A DNA stretch of 64,000 nucleotides, from NCBI GenBank assembly GCA_008638375.1, contig CM018038.1, positions 14,096,515 to 14,160,514 on the forward strand, given 5' to 3'. Of this stretch, positions 1 to 12,061 are shown piece by piece (within the stretch, counting starts at the first letter, position 1; each line of letters opens with the position of its first letter). This DNA is from Nyssa sinensis. Its lineage: Eukaryota > Streptophyta > Magnoliopsida > Cornales > Nyssaceae. Position numbers and translations under genes: made by a program. The notes below the pieces were generated by a model that was given only the letters and a program-made list of their open reading frames with translations, made no database searches and was not told the origin of the DNA.

Positions 1-69
1 GAAGAAGGACTTGACATGCAGAGGCAGAATGGGAGCAATGAGGAGGAATGAGGGAGAGAAACTGAAGAG

Positions 70-105
<36 letters not shown>

Positions 106-3100
106 AAAGGTAAAAATTATTCTTTCTTTAAAAGATTTTGTTTTTGAATCCAACAGTTAGTTTATCTTGCATGTAATAAAGTCATGTGTTAACTCGACGG
201 CTGAAATGGGGGATTGTTTGAGCTCCAAACTGTGACCAAGGGATTGCATGAAGTCTTGGGATTGCTTTAGTGCAAAAATCTGCAAAAACCCAGGAGAAAT
301 AGGCATCAAAAATGGCAATACCCAGTAGGGGTACCGTAGCAATTTCGACGGAGTAGCCAAAGAAGACAATCAAATTAACGTGATGAAGACAAGTCATTTT
401 AAACTATAGAGTAGATCTGGATCTGGGTCGGGTCAGACCCGACCCAACCGCAAATCCAAATAACCTAAACGGCAACGTTTAGTTAAGTGTAAAATTGAAT
501 TTTAAATTGAGAATTGGACTGTTTGGGTTCGGTTATAAGAAATTGGAAAATTGGAATGGGGATAACCTAACCATGGATAAGGCGTTTAGTGAGGATATCT
601 AAAACTGGTTTTCTAAGAAATCTAAACCGGCTGGTTCAATTGGAACTTGGACCGATCTACGGTTTCTAACCTTAAACCCTTTGGTTCAAGGATTTAATTA
701 AAATAAATAAACCGAAACTTTCATAATTTACGGTTTGACCCCCAAACGTTTAAGAAATTCTATTGTGGCCCAAAATTTGGAAAATTAATTCAATTGAGCC
801 CCAAAAAATAATAAAATAATTTATTTTATTATTTTATTAATTGGATAAAATGACCATTTTACCCTTAAATACTAAATAAGTGAAACGAAGTTCAAATAAA
901 ATAAATAAAGTGTATGTTTACTATTTCGGACTCAACGGTGGAGTCCGATTTGTGAAATCAAGTCTCAAGAAAAGAAATATAGATACGCAAATGATAAATG
1001 ACTGTATTACCCCTAACGATACCCAGAGCCAATTAAAAATAAAAGATAGTCTATTTTAACTATGTTGGACATTCTGGACCTAATAGTGAGGTACATTTTA
1101 TAAACCAAGGTCCCAAAAAATTAAGCTATATAACATGTGAAATTACCAAAACGACCCTGATACTATATGAAGTCCAAATGGGACGAAATTAATAGCAATA
1201 GAAGCCCAAATAATAGTGAACTCGTATATGAGTCTAAATAATAATTCGGGGTCAGAACATCATCAAATGTGAAGTGACCAAAATATCCTTAAGCATAGAA
1301 AAATGCAAAGTAAAGGCAGAATAAATTAGAAAAGAAGGCCAATATGAGATAAAGCATAATTAAGGGGTTAAATAAGACTTCAGAACAGTTAATGTACAAA
1401 ATAAAAAATGACCGATGTGTCCCGACTTAATTGATAACGACTGGAGCCCAAATGAATTAGATTACAATTCTGACAGCTACTAGCCTACTTAAGGAATTTG
1501 ATAACATAAGTTGAAACCCAATGAGTGGGTAATAGGCCAATGGATCTAATTAGGAGATCAAATAGATTCCTAAGATGATGAATAAGACATGATTGGATGA
1601 ATCCTTATACTTCTGTGATTAATGATGACTATTCAAGATATACAAGGATATGTCTGACGTATCTGAAAACTATCAGAGTATTTGTAAATGGAGAATGTGA
1701 TACTAATAAACTGAGGTAAGTAAACTTGAACTTTGTTATGTGGTCCTTCCTCAGCCAGTCACACTTATTTTCAGATGCTGCCAAATTTGTTCTCTATCAC
1801 TACCTAATGTACTTGATTTGAAGCCAATCGATTTGTGGTTATCAGTTATGCCTGTTCCTTGGATTTGACTTGCTTGCTTGCTTACATCATTGTGAATTTG
1901 ATCACTGACACTTAAGCACCATTGTACTATCATACCATAACCTGATCTTGAGATATATCCTGTTAATAAAAATCTTGTTATTCCACACACTTCGTGACTC
2001 GCTAATTGTGATATCAATTGTTTTGTACGATTGTACATCCCATGTAAAATTTTATTGATCATAATATTTGGTATGTACCCGGGGTTGTGCTCAGTCACAA
2101 TGGCCCATCTATTCACAGATTGCGTGGGAGAAAGACCCTTTGGGGTCTTATATGTCCTTCGAGACCTGCGAGAAAAGAGCTCTAACGCTTTTCAAAAAGC
2201 CCGAGGAACCGAGGCGGATCTAAACATGCGTTTTAGTAGGGTATGCCGGGCCTCAGGTGATTCATGCATTTTTGGGTTATTAGAACTCGATGATGATTTA
2301 TTTTTGTATTCGTTTAATGATCATGTTTTATGCCCTGTGAATGATCATATTCTATGCAAGTATGTTATACTTTTGATTGGCTATTGTATTTGTTGTGGCA
2401 GCAGATTATCATGATTGGCTAGATCCCGGTTGTTGGATTCATTATTACTATCTTCTTATATCTTATTTTGGGATAAGCCTTTTAAACCTTCGAGTCATTG
2501 TTGTACATCTTGGTGACTGTCTATTGATTATTTGTTATCTCTTTCTTCTATATTCTTGTGGACTAACCCAGATCCATGGCAAAGCTAAGAATTTACTTAC
2601 TGAGCTTGTTTAAGCTCATTCCATTTATCTAACATTTTTCAGGTGACATTATATGGGACGAAATGCAATAAGATAACTAGTAAAACTAGTGATGCACAAT
2701 GAACGACACTGACGATATGAACTCCAAGTCAAAGATCGAACGCAAACACTGTAAGGTTAACTTTAAAGTTATGCATAATGATATTGTATCGTTAGTGACG
2801 AGGTTAGTCTAGTATGTTGGATCATCATGATTGAATTGTACTGAGAGATATTCTGATTGATGATCATTGAAGACGAATTTTGACCAGCTAAATTGTATTA
2901 GTGTAACTTCCGCTTAAAGTAAATCATTGATATAGAATAAATGCATTGGGGTATGTATATTATTACCCTAGAGATTTTTGGAGACTTATTCTAGATGTGC
3001 TCTGATGTGTTTGGAGGAGTTACATTTTCAATTTAAAAAGGTTTTAGCTTCCGCTGCTTTGACCCTACATTTAGAATGCAATTCATTCTAAAGTTCAGAA

Positions 3101-3198
3101 GTTGTCTTTGGTCGCATTAACAGTGGAGAAAACCGGCAAGGTGGCCAACTGGCATCATGCCCTCGGGATCCGCGTAAGGTGGGTTTCGAGTCATGACA
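1..3198 (+). mobile_element. Long LTR-like dispersed repeat, left copy
   Basis: No coding sequence is recognisable. Segments at about 1060-1160, 2050-2270 and 2560-2650 reappear in inverted orientation at about 62350-62460, 61330-61560 and 60880-60990, in the same relative order, so this is one arm of a dispersed repeat. The right edge is probably at 3198, where the sequence reads GGTTTCGAGTCATGACA; a TGACA terminus resembles the 3' end of long Ty3/gypsy LTRs. The left edge is not resolved; the first ~400 bp, with a GA microsatellite at about 69-112, may be flanking DNA. The gypsy-LTR identity is inferred from layout and terminus only. Confidence 0.5.
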
Positions 3199-4269
3199 AC
3201 CACGACTGCCAAGTTTATACTACAAGACAAGTCGATACCATAACTAAGTTCAAAAACATAAATCACACGAGATCAAACTAAAATCAAGAACACCCATCCC
3301 GCACCACCACTACCAACTTCTAACCCTCTTGGATTACGGCTTTCCATGGATATTAAGCCAACAGGCCAAGGTATAAGTACCTTTACTATTGTTCCTGGTG
3401 GTGTTGGGTGTTCTCTTTGTAATTCTATCATATCTCAACCGTATGGACTTCGACCAAGGTCTTCGAGTCCTAGAAACCTCTTTCATTCTGATGCACTATC
3501 GGCGAGTCTCCGTCTTTATCGGCGACCATTGGTTTTGACTTCAATGCGAAGGTGCTCCGAAGAAGTATTTAACGAGAAGCAATAACTATAATCGGAACTT
3601 CAACATAAAAAAGAAATGATTGGCCAATGTTGATCAATACTTGGGCGATTGGGCATGGTGATCCTCTCTTTCAAATTTGATCGATGTCTTCAAGCTGATC
3701 AAGATTACAATTCTTTTATGTGGGTATAAATCACAAAGTTCATAAGTGTATTATTGTCATTTTGAAAAGAAAAAAAATGACACGTCATTAAAATAAATCT
3801 CAAACTTAAAATACGAAAAAAAAAAATGGAATAGACTTATAACAAAAATTGTTTGAGTGTGACCTCAAGCTCTTGATCTGTTTGATAGACTTTTCACCAA
3901 CTAATCCTATAATTCATACAAAAAGAAATGGTGTTATATGATTATCTTATTCAGTTTTGTCTTTTTATTTGATTGTCCAATTAGAAAGCTCTCATTGATC
4001 TATATGACACTAGGGTAAACTTTGGAAAGATAAAATTTTAGGGATGGCCTACGAACATTTTCTTTGCTTCTTCCTGGTCTGTTTTAAACCCATTTATCAA
4101 TCAATTTGTACTTTAATTTGTGTTTTTCTTTTGAAATTAAATACATATATATATATATATATATATTAACTCGGTCATCAAGGCTTTCGCTATAAGTACT
4201 AAAGACTTCAATAGCTAAGCTAGCTAACACCTTCCTATTTAAACCATGGTGATACAATTCATAAGTATA
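3199..4269. other. Unassigned intergenic DNA
   Basis: I see no gene or recognisable element. An open frame around 3346-3585 has no family features. There is an AT dinucleotide run at about 4144-4167. If the repeat to the left is an LTR, the bases just after 3198 would be expected to hold a primer-binding site, but no standard one is visible. Confidence 0.5.
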
Positions 4270-4280
4270 ACATGGCTCCC
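4270..4280. repeat. Target-site duplication of the LINE, left copy
   Basis: ACATGGCTCCC, identical to 5665-5675. It directly follows the poly(A) end of the minus-strand LINE. Confidence 0.85.
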
Positions 4281-5664
4281 TTTTTTTTTTGGTGGGTAAA
4301 TAAGCTAAATAGAAAAAGAAAGAATATACAAAATCAAGAGGGCATACCCTCGGACAAGTGAGAGGGAAGGTAGGGCTTCTACAGATAGAAGAGCTCTTGT
4401 CCCAAAGTTGCAAAAAATATTACACTTTAAAGATGCTATTAGGTAAAGACTAAGAACATTGAAGGTGTCTATTGGAATTAGTATCCGTAATCCCTTTAGA
4501 GGGAGTTAGCCTACCACGTATCATGTTCTGAGTTTGAGCTATGATGGCATTTGGATTTTTCTTGATTTTTTAGAATAATCTGCTATTCCTTTCTCTCCAA
4601 ATGTTGTAAACTGTGCATGCTAGGGTAAGCTTGCCTAGACAAGAGGAGAATGACTTGCCTTTGAATGTGTTAGTGGCCCAAAGGACAACCTGCTGCCAGT
4701 CCCCAAGAAGGCATTGACATTCACTTTTGGAGAGCAAATGGGACCATATGTTGGAGGTGAAAGAGCAAGAAAAGAACAGGTGGTTGTGTCTCTCATTTTC
4801 TCTCAAACAGAAAAGACATATGGGATCGTGACCAAGTTTAGAAAAGAAAAGGCGGTCCTTAGTCCTTAGACTATTCTGAATGGCCATCCACAGAAGAAAC
4901 CCTGCTTGAGGAATGGCTTTTGAATGCCAAATAAGCTTCCACCAATATATCTGGGGATTATGGCATCACAGAGTATCCCAAGCTGAACTGATGGAGAAGA
5001 TACCATTAGAGGCGGGCATCCAAATAGCCTTATCTTCCTGATGGGGGGAAGGAGGCATGCCGTTCTTCAGGGCCTGCAAATGAGGAGAGTTGGCAATAGG
5101 CCAATTCCAGCGGGTTCCAAAAATGATGGAATTCACTTTAACAGTTCTTCCAAGACCTAATTCATAAATAACCCTTTCCCCCATGTTGTCATATATTGAG
5201 CCAGAGGGGAGCCAATAGTCAAACCAAAGAGAAACAAAGAGCCTATTCCCAATGGAGATTTTGATGTACAGTTTGAACAATGGTCTGAAGTGAAACATTT
5301 TCCTCCAAGTCTATGAGCAAGATTGGGGGCACTTGACCTCCCAGAAGCTTTTGCCTTTGAGAATATTGCTTTCGAATCTAATGAACCCAAGGGGAGTTGG
5401 AGGGATTTTGGAACAGAGCCCATATGAGTTTCCCCAAAGCTGCTTGGTTCCATTCAACAAGCTTCTTGATCCCAAGACCTCCTTCATTTCGAGACAGGTA
5501 ACATTTTCCCATACAACTTTAGAACTAGAAAAGATGAGGTGGTTGCCACTCCAGAGAAAAGATCTCATTGCTTGCTCAATTTGATTCACCACCTTCTTTG
5601 AAAGAATGAGATGAGAAGACCAAAAAACTTGAATGCTAAACAGTACTCAACTGAACCCGCCCTT
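4281..5664 (-). mobile_element. 5'-truncated L1-type LINE insertion
   Basis: Minus-strand remnant of the C-terminal part of a LINE ORF2. The frame at 5592-5311 has the RT thumb-like segment QIEQAMRSFLWSG. The frame at 4887-4570 carries the reverse-transcriptase zinc-binding domain (RLFFSKLGHDPICLFC followed by HNHLFFSCSF). Frames are broken by shifts and stops. The 3' end on the minus strand reads TTTACCCACC followed by ten A (plus 4290-4281), typical of plant LINE tails. The insertion is bounded by an 11-bp direct repeat ACATGGCTCCC at 4270-4280 and 5665-5675, so the element boundaries are well defined. The 5' truncation is normal for target-primed reverse transcription. It lies about 530 bp past the stop codon of gene A. 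Confidence 0.85.
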
Positions 5665-5675
5665 ACATGGCTCCC
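5665..5675. repeat. Target-site duplication of the LINE, right copy
   Basis: ACATGGCTCCC, identical to 4270-4280. It marks the 5' truncation point of the LINE. Confidence 0.85.
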
Positions 5676-5974
5676 ATTGCCAAAGATGTCTTGTATTCTT
5701 TCATCATGGAACCCTAAATGCATATTTTAAAGTGACAATTATATTCCTCAATGTCTTTACACTGCCATCCACTTTGTGATCGCCATCGCTAGCAAATTTT
5801 GACACACCTCCTATCCTTTTTCGGATGATTGTGTTCGCCATCATCATGACCAAGAAGATGAAATGCACCACAACATTCCAACTGCTCCAACGACACTGTT
5901 ATTGTGATTTCCAGTCTCTGTAATTATAGAAATACTATCGCTACAACATCATCGACAACAACAATCCATCTCTT

Positions 5975-6009
<35 letters not shown>

Positions 6010-6194
6010 AAAATTATGATTATTTTGAAAAAATAATACCCTAAGTACAATCAACGGTATTGATGCACAAAGAACAGCAAAAGTCAAAGAGAAATTCCAT
6101 AGAAAATTCCCATGACATTTTGAGAAAAGGCAGCCTATATATGCTGTAGATATTATATGAGCAAATAAAGTCAGCATAAAAATGAATTTACAAC
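5676..6194. other. 3' flank of gene A with TC/AC microsatellite
   Basis: Downstream of gene A's stop codon and presumably its 3' UTR near 6194. A compound (TC)n(AC)n microsatellite lies at about 5969-6010. No clear polyadenylation hexamer was identified. Nothing else is recognisable. Confidence 0.5.
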
Positions 6195-8073
6195 TTATGA
6201 TTGATTATGTTGACCGAGAGTTGACCACTTCTCCACATGCATGGTAGCTTTCTTTGCCTGCAAATCCACACACAAGAAGTAAAAATGGTGGTTGAATCAG
6301 CATAAATGGATTTGATTTGAACAAAGGTTAATTAACAAGTAAAATTATGTTAAAATCTACCTCCTTATCCCAATTGCTTTGTATGGTTATGATGGCCAAT
6401 ATAGCCGTCTGCACAGCCGTTCCACCAAAAATCATCCCACCCCAAATACCCTGGCATGCCCATGCATTCACAGCCAAGTCAAGATGAAGTTAAAATCCAT
6501 CAAAAAAAAAAATATATATATATATATATACATATATATTACCTATATAATATATGGAGGTTGGTCGTCATAGAAAAAGATGCTTTTGCCCTTCGGTCAT
6601 TAATTTTTTGTTATTTATTACTTTTATCCCTTGTTCACATCGTCATATCTAATTTGCAATTTATGAGTTATTTATTACATTCGTTAATAATTATAAAGTC
6701 AATTATTATTATTATTTTATTTTAATGTCAATAATTATATCGTTTTTGTTGTAATACACATGATATTTGTGATTATCTTATCTATCATCATGTATAAAAA
6801 TATGTGTGTGTGTTTTCTATTCAATTTTAATTATAATGTACAGTTCCAGAACGAGTGTTGTGGATCAAATAAAAAACGTGCTTGCGATGCACGACACTAG
6901 TGTGTATAAAGTTTGGAGAGGATACTTCACAAAGGCCTGGACTGCTTTACGTCCACTTGGCTTATTAGGGCCGAATGATTTGGCCCAATTAAGTACATCA
7001 TTCATGTCACAAGGAGATTTAAAAGAACCTAACATACCTCAACACCCAAATGGAAGACCCACCCCATCAGAATTCCAACGGGGACCCCAATAAGGTAGTA
7101 GCAGCCTAAATTTATGTATGCAACCCATGACTGCCAACCAGATCCAACAGCTACCCCTGTAGAAATGAGGAAATTGGTTCCATTACTATTATAGAAATGA
7201 AATGCTTGATATTTCAATCACAAATTCGGATATCAAATTCACCAGATAAAACGGGTTGAACGCTGTTAAGAAGAATGGTGATGGCTAAGAGGTGTGAGAG
7301 CTTATCAACAGCTTCTAGTACATCTTTGCTCGACGAGAAGATCAATGCGAACTTATCATGGAATATCATTATAAGTGCGCAAAAGAATATGCCGATTATA
7401 GTGGACTGCACCACAGCCACTTTCGTTGCAAGTTTTGCTGCCTTTCCATTTCCTGCACCTAGCTCGTTGGCAACCCTTACTCTGTAAAAAAGATTCAGGA
7501 ATCTACGTATTTGGGGTTTAAATTTCTCATAAACAACTGACAATTAGGAGACGAAACAAAGGATTCAATGCATTTTGGCTCTTGTTGAAAATGAGTGAAA
7601 ACAAAAAATTTCTCATAAAAATTCAGGAATCTGCCCATCGTGTGGCAAAACATGCCCTATCCGTTGAGTCTGATGTGTTCTGGAGGGATAGTTATCCTCC
7701 ATGGATTCATGATCCTGCTCTCCGTGAGGTAGGCCTTTTGGCCATTAATCTCTCTCTCATAAGAGTAATCTTCTTGGGAAAAAAAAAAAAAAAATTAAAC
7801 CACATTTTTTATATCATTTTTCCTAAATTGATTAGCGTTGAATGGTAAAAATTGCCACAGTGGTCGGAACACATTGATTAAAGTACTGATATGGCAACTT
7901 AAGGAGGGATGATTTGGGTCAAGGTTGAATTCTCAGTTGCACGTACGTGACTCACACACATACAAAAAAATATTACACTACTTAAATTCTTATTTTAAAT
8001 AATATGACATAAATGTATTAAAATCTCATTAATTATATGATTTAAATTAGTGCTAGTATCACATTAATATCAT

Positions 8074-8110
<37 letters not shown>

Positions 8111-9679
8111 ATCTGTGTGTGTTTGTGGTGGTGGGGCGGGGGGGGATGCCACAGCAATCAGGCAATGAAAAATGTGGAATTTCTGTTGCCTATTGTACTC
8201 CATACAATTTCTAATTTTTTGGTGATCATCTCATGGTAATTGTGAATGAATGAATTACAATACCATAAAGAATTGGTGTATGTAAAACATAGTACCCGGT
8301 GCCGGCGAAGAAGGCAAGAGGAATCATCATTTCCCACCCATTAATAGACATGCTGACAAACATACCCACAGGAAAACAAAATTAATTACTATCCGATAAA
8401 CATACAAAATGTGCATTTATGTTAATTTTTGTTTAGCATCCAAAATTCCCAGTGAATTTAATCTAATTAATTAGAGCAAAATTATATACCAGACAGACAA
8501 TGCATTGACAGTTATGGTTGCATTCTCCAAGTTGCCGGCCACCAGTATTAATATTCTGTAGTACCAATTCTCCAAGCTGCATAAAATATTCAAAACCCAA
8601 TTAATCAAGACTATTTTGTGTTGTAACCCACATTTGTTATGTTTAACATAAAAAAAGTTGTGACAATTCGATAGTATTACAGTTGTGAATTAACAATTTA
8701 TACTGACTATGGTAAAAAAAAAAAAACTATTAGACAAAGAGAGAGAGAAAGACAAAAAAAAAAAATTAATTTGACAATATACATATGTTTACAATAACAA
8801 CACTATTTAAAAAATAAAATTATAATATATTTATATTATTTTTCAATTAAAATACTAACCTAAACTTTAACAATTATGAGTTATTATTTTTAACAATTAT
8901 GTTTAAATGTCACAATATTTAGAATATACGAAGAAAAAGTTTTGTAAGAATCCAAATAACTTCATGCTTTCCAGTGTTTTATTTGACTCAATTGAATCTC
9001 ACATTAATATTTAAATTTTAACCTTAAAAATCTTTCAATAATTTTTTTTATTATTTATGTTGTGTGTGTGTATATATATATATATATATAGCGAAGATAC
9101 CAAAGCATGACACCAGATGCAGCAGACAGTCTGAAAAAGTCCCAGAGGCCAGAAAAGGCTTGCAAAGAGAAACCAGTCCAAGTTTGAGGACAACCGCCGC
9201 AAACAGTGTAACCCAACAGCCCAAAAACCAGAACCCACCACGAGACATCCAAAGCAACAGCCGCTCCAACCACTCCAAGCTCAAACTTATACACAAAAAG
9301 CCAACTGATGAACACATGAATCACCAGAGCTACCAACGATACCCATGCCAGCACGCCCGTCTTCAACTGGCTCTGCAAGAATCTCTGTAATGTGCATTGA
9401 AATGCAAAGCTGAAGTGCAATGGAATAAACCACACAGCCACCAATCCAGATTGCTCCGCCACTTTTTCCGGTTGTCCTAGTAGCTTCAGAATCGGTGCCG
9501 CATACACGTACAGTGGCAATAACAAGATACAACACAAGAACAGAACAATCCATGACCTCTGCATGTACATTCCCAGCATGTCATACCTTTTCGCCCCAAA
9601 AGCTTGCCCACATAGAGTTTCTAATGCACTTGCCATACCCAACTATTTCACAAAACACAACAAGTGTCAATGTGATAAA

Positions 9680-9738
<59 letters not shown>

Positions 9739-10046
9739 GGGGTGTATACCAGGAGGCCGAAGTTGAAGCCGACGATGACGTTGTTGGCAATAGAGATGGA
9801 AGCGAGTTCGAGGTCACCGAGATGACCAGCGAAGGCTTGGGTGACGACAAGCATAGAGTAGGACGTGAGGCGACTGAAGACGGAGGGGCCCACGATGTGC
9901 CATAACTTCTTTGATTCCATCCAGACCCTTGTTTTGAGGTCTTTCTCATGATCTTCTACAAATTGGTTTTTCTGATCTGGGCTGTTTGGTGCTGAGTCTT
10001 GTAACAATGGCAGGTTAAGATTATCATATCTGTTAACACTCCCCAT
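6195..10046 (-). CDS. DTX27-like: MATE efflux transporter (DETOXIFICATION 27-like), gene A
   Basis: Hand-spliced from eight exons (coding strand minus): 10046-9750, 9642-9101, 8576-8490, 8352-8296, 7481-7243, 7156-7038, 6450-6361, 6257-6195. All introns are GT-AG and the sum is 1494 nt = 497 aa plus TAA, the usual length for plant DTX proteins. Landmarks: QAFAGHLGDLELA near aa 70-85, [16 protein letters not shown] from about aa 101, ASGVMLCLENWYYR across the exon 2/3 join, GVRVANELGAGNG at the start of exon 5, GVAVGSGWQS in exon 6, GIWGGMIFGGTAVQ in exon 7. These are hallmarks of the two MatE domains and predict twelve membrane helices with cytosolic ends. From memory the closest family member is Arabidopsis DTX27 (At5g65380). 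The family exports organic compounds by proton antiport; the substrate and membrane are not deducible here. The start at 10046 is the first ATG in the exon 1 frame after an upstream in-frame stop. A (CT)n tract lies 55-81 nt upstream in the presumed leader. Tandem paralogue of gene B. Confidence 0.93.
7620..7795 (+). mobile_element. LINE RNase H tail fragment in intron 4 of gene A
   Basis: The plus-strand frame reads QESAHRVAKHALSVE followed by a D-W-rich segment ending PPWIHDPALREVG. This resembles the C-terminal RNase H region of plant LINE ORF2. A run of 14 A follows near 7780-7793, consistent with a LINE 3' end. The fragment is opposite in orientation to gene A and wholly inside the intron at 8295-7482. 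The 5' edge is uncertain and I did not find a clear target duplication. Confidence 0.5.
8072..8125. repeat. AT/GT microsatellite in intron 4 of gene A
   Basis: An (AT)n run to about 8109 followed by TCTATCTGTGTGTGTTTG, inside gene A intron 4. Confidence 0.8.
9059..9091. repeat. TG/TA microsatellite at the start of intron 2 of gene A
   Basis: A (TG)n(TA)n tract about 10 nt inside the donor of intron 2 (donor GT at 9100-9099). On the coding strand it is an alternating TA then CA tract. Confidence 0.8.
9681..9737. repeat. Compound TA/TG microsatellite filling intron 1 of gene A
   Basis: (TA)n followed by a long (TG)n. It occupies about half of the 107-nt intron 1 (9749-9643). Confidence 0.9.
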
Positions 10047-10095
10047 CTCGAAATGATCTTCTGAGAAGCTAATACAGTAAAATCAGACCAAGAGT

Positions 10096-10127
<32 letters not shown>

Positions 10128-12061
10128 CAAATGGGGGAAAGAAGGGCACGGAAGACAAACGCTGGCAGTGAGGTGACATGCGGCAATGTTGAGAGATGGA
10201 CACGTGGGCTGGTTAATGTAAAGCAAACGGTGGCATTGTCGCTACTTACGCGACGTCAACGAGGTTGTAAATGTAGCACTAAGGAATTTTCAATGGTCGA
10301 GTGTCTCTTTCCTCTCTGCTTGCTTTCGTCAGAAAAAATCCCTCTTTTCTCCTGTTCTTCGTGTTTATGGTAAGAATGGTATTTTATGGCTCATGTTAGT
10401 TTATATTTTTGTTTAAATAAAAGATAGTTATTAGTTTTTATTATATTAATTGTATTTTAAAAAATTATTTCATTAATCAACAGTTTTTATATCAGTTATA
10501 TCATTTAGATTTTTTTTTTTTTTGACAAATAAGCTTACCTCACGTAACATTATTTTTATATTTAACGTTGCTACTTAAGAGTAATTTTTGGACGGATGAG
10601 ATTAATTGAATAAATTTATGTACAGCGCTCAGCTCCAATTAAATTTTGGAGCGAAGTATTATCTTAAATTTATAAGCCAAACTAATTACAGTTTTACAAC
10701 TCCATAGAAGAAACTTTTTTTCATGTTAAAGTCGGTAGCATATTTTCATGTCAATTTTAAGATATTAGTCGAGATGTTGTTAGACTATTAGTTTAAGTTT
10801 TTGAGTTCGATTCCTCGTAAGAATTAGTTTTAAAATACGTATAAACTGAGTCAAGGATTGCATGTATTTCCAGAAAAAGAAAAAAAAAAAAACCACATTT
10901 CCAATTTTTATTTCCTTTCATGAACCCCAACCATATACAGAAGCAGTCCTTGTACCCCATTGGCAAAAAGCAATGGATGACAAGGTTTCTACTCTTCAGG
11001 TAATTCACTGTTGGGCTATTAATTAGATGCAAATGGGCTCAAAAATTTAAAAGCCCAGTCTGATAGATCCATATAGAGATATCAAGCTCTCTTTGTAGCA
11101 AAGAAATACACTCAAGATTATGGATTTGCTTATGAAGAAATCTCTATTGGAGAAAAACTGAGAGTGGTTTTTGTATCAAATGATTGTCAAAAATGCTTTC
11201 TTGAATGCTGAGGTTCAACAATTCTACTTGAAATCACATCATGCCTAAGGGACAGAAGTATAAATATTAGAATTTTGAGGGAGGCCATGTGAAAATATAA
11301 AATAACAATTGAGGGACAAAATCTTATTTCTTAGAGATTTTTAACAAGAATAGAAATAGAAAATGATAAATTTGGTACCCCTGGCCACTCCTTTCATTTA
11401 CCATTTCATGAACCTCTTCCAGGGTTTCTTGTACTACCCTCAAATTAAGTATATCGTCAATGTAATGCTTTATATGATCTCAAACAAGTAGCATGTACTC
11501 GGTTTGAGATATTTAAGTAAACTATAGAGAAAACTTGATTCTCTAAAAGCTTGCGCGATTATGCCATTTTCTATTTCTTCATGGATGAACGCTGTAGAAC
11601 ATTACTCATGATGTTGATTGGATATTCTCCTAAATCATGACATCGGGCTGCAGTTGTTTGTATCCTTTAATGCTTTTGGAAACACAACTTTTATTATACT
11701 TTTATATTCTCCTAAATCGTTACTCAATCACTTTTAAATGGGACCATACACTCTTCCATATTCTCTTCACTTCTGGTCGATCAATCTTAATCTTATGATT
11801 TCATAATTTTTGGTTCAATCTTGAAAAGTTCTAACTTCTTTGATTAATAGGTGAAAAATGAATTCTATAAGAAGATTGTTTTCAAAAGATCACATAGTGA
11901 AAGCCAAGGCACAGACAAAATTGTTTCCAGAAAAGCCCAATGACAAAATCCTATTAAGTGGAAAGGAAAGAGGACATATTAAGATAAATAAATAAATGAA
12001 AAGGAAGCAGCCCCAAATGTAGAAGGCCTGCATTCAAAATGCCGCCATCAATGTTCCACCT
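10047..12061. other. Intergenic region between genes B and A
   Basis: About 2.0 kb holding the promoter and 5' leader of gene A (read leftwards) and the 3' flank of gene B. A (GA)n tract at 10101-10127, CT-rich on the coding strand, lies just upstream of gene A's ATG. At about 10785-10830 there is a B-box-like GTTCGATTCC motif of the kind seen in tRNA-derived SINEs, but no matching A box. No other gene or element is recognised. Confidence 0.55.
10101..10127. repeat. GA microsatellite in the presumed 5' leader of gene A
   Basis: (GA)13 on the plus strand, read as a CT tract 55-81 nt upstream of the gene A start codon. Plant GAGA-binding (BBR/BPC) factors bind such tracts, so a regulatory role is possible but unproven. 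Confidence 0.6.

Noticed and set aside
157..397. Hydrophobic minus-strand open frames at the left edge
   Set aside because: Two overlapping frames of similar length, no family recognised and no splice-linked neighbour; could be the edge of an exon outside the window but cannot be supported.
9064..9390. Plus-strand open frame over gene A exon 2
   Set aside because: Antisense shadow of the conserved MATE coding exon; no codon or domain support.
10785..10830. SINE or tRNA gene from the GTTCGATTCC motif
   Set aside because: No A box at the right distance and no cloverleaf can be drawn.
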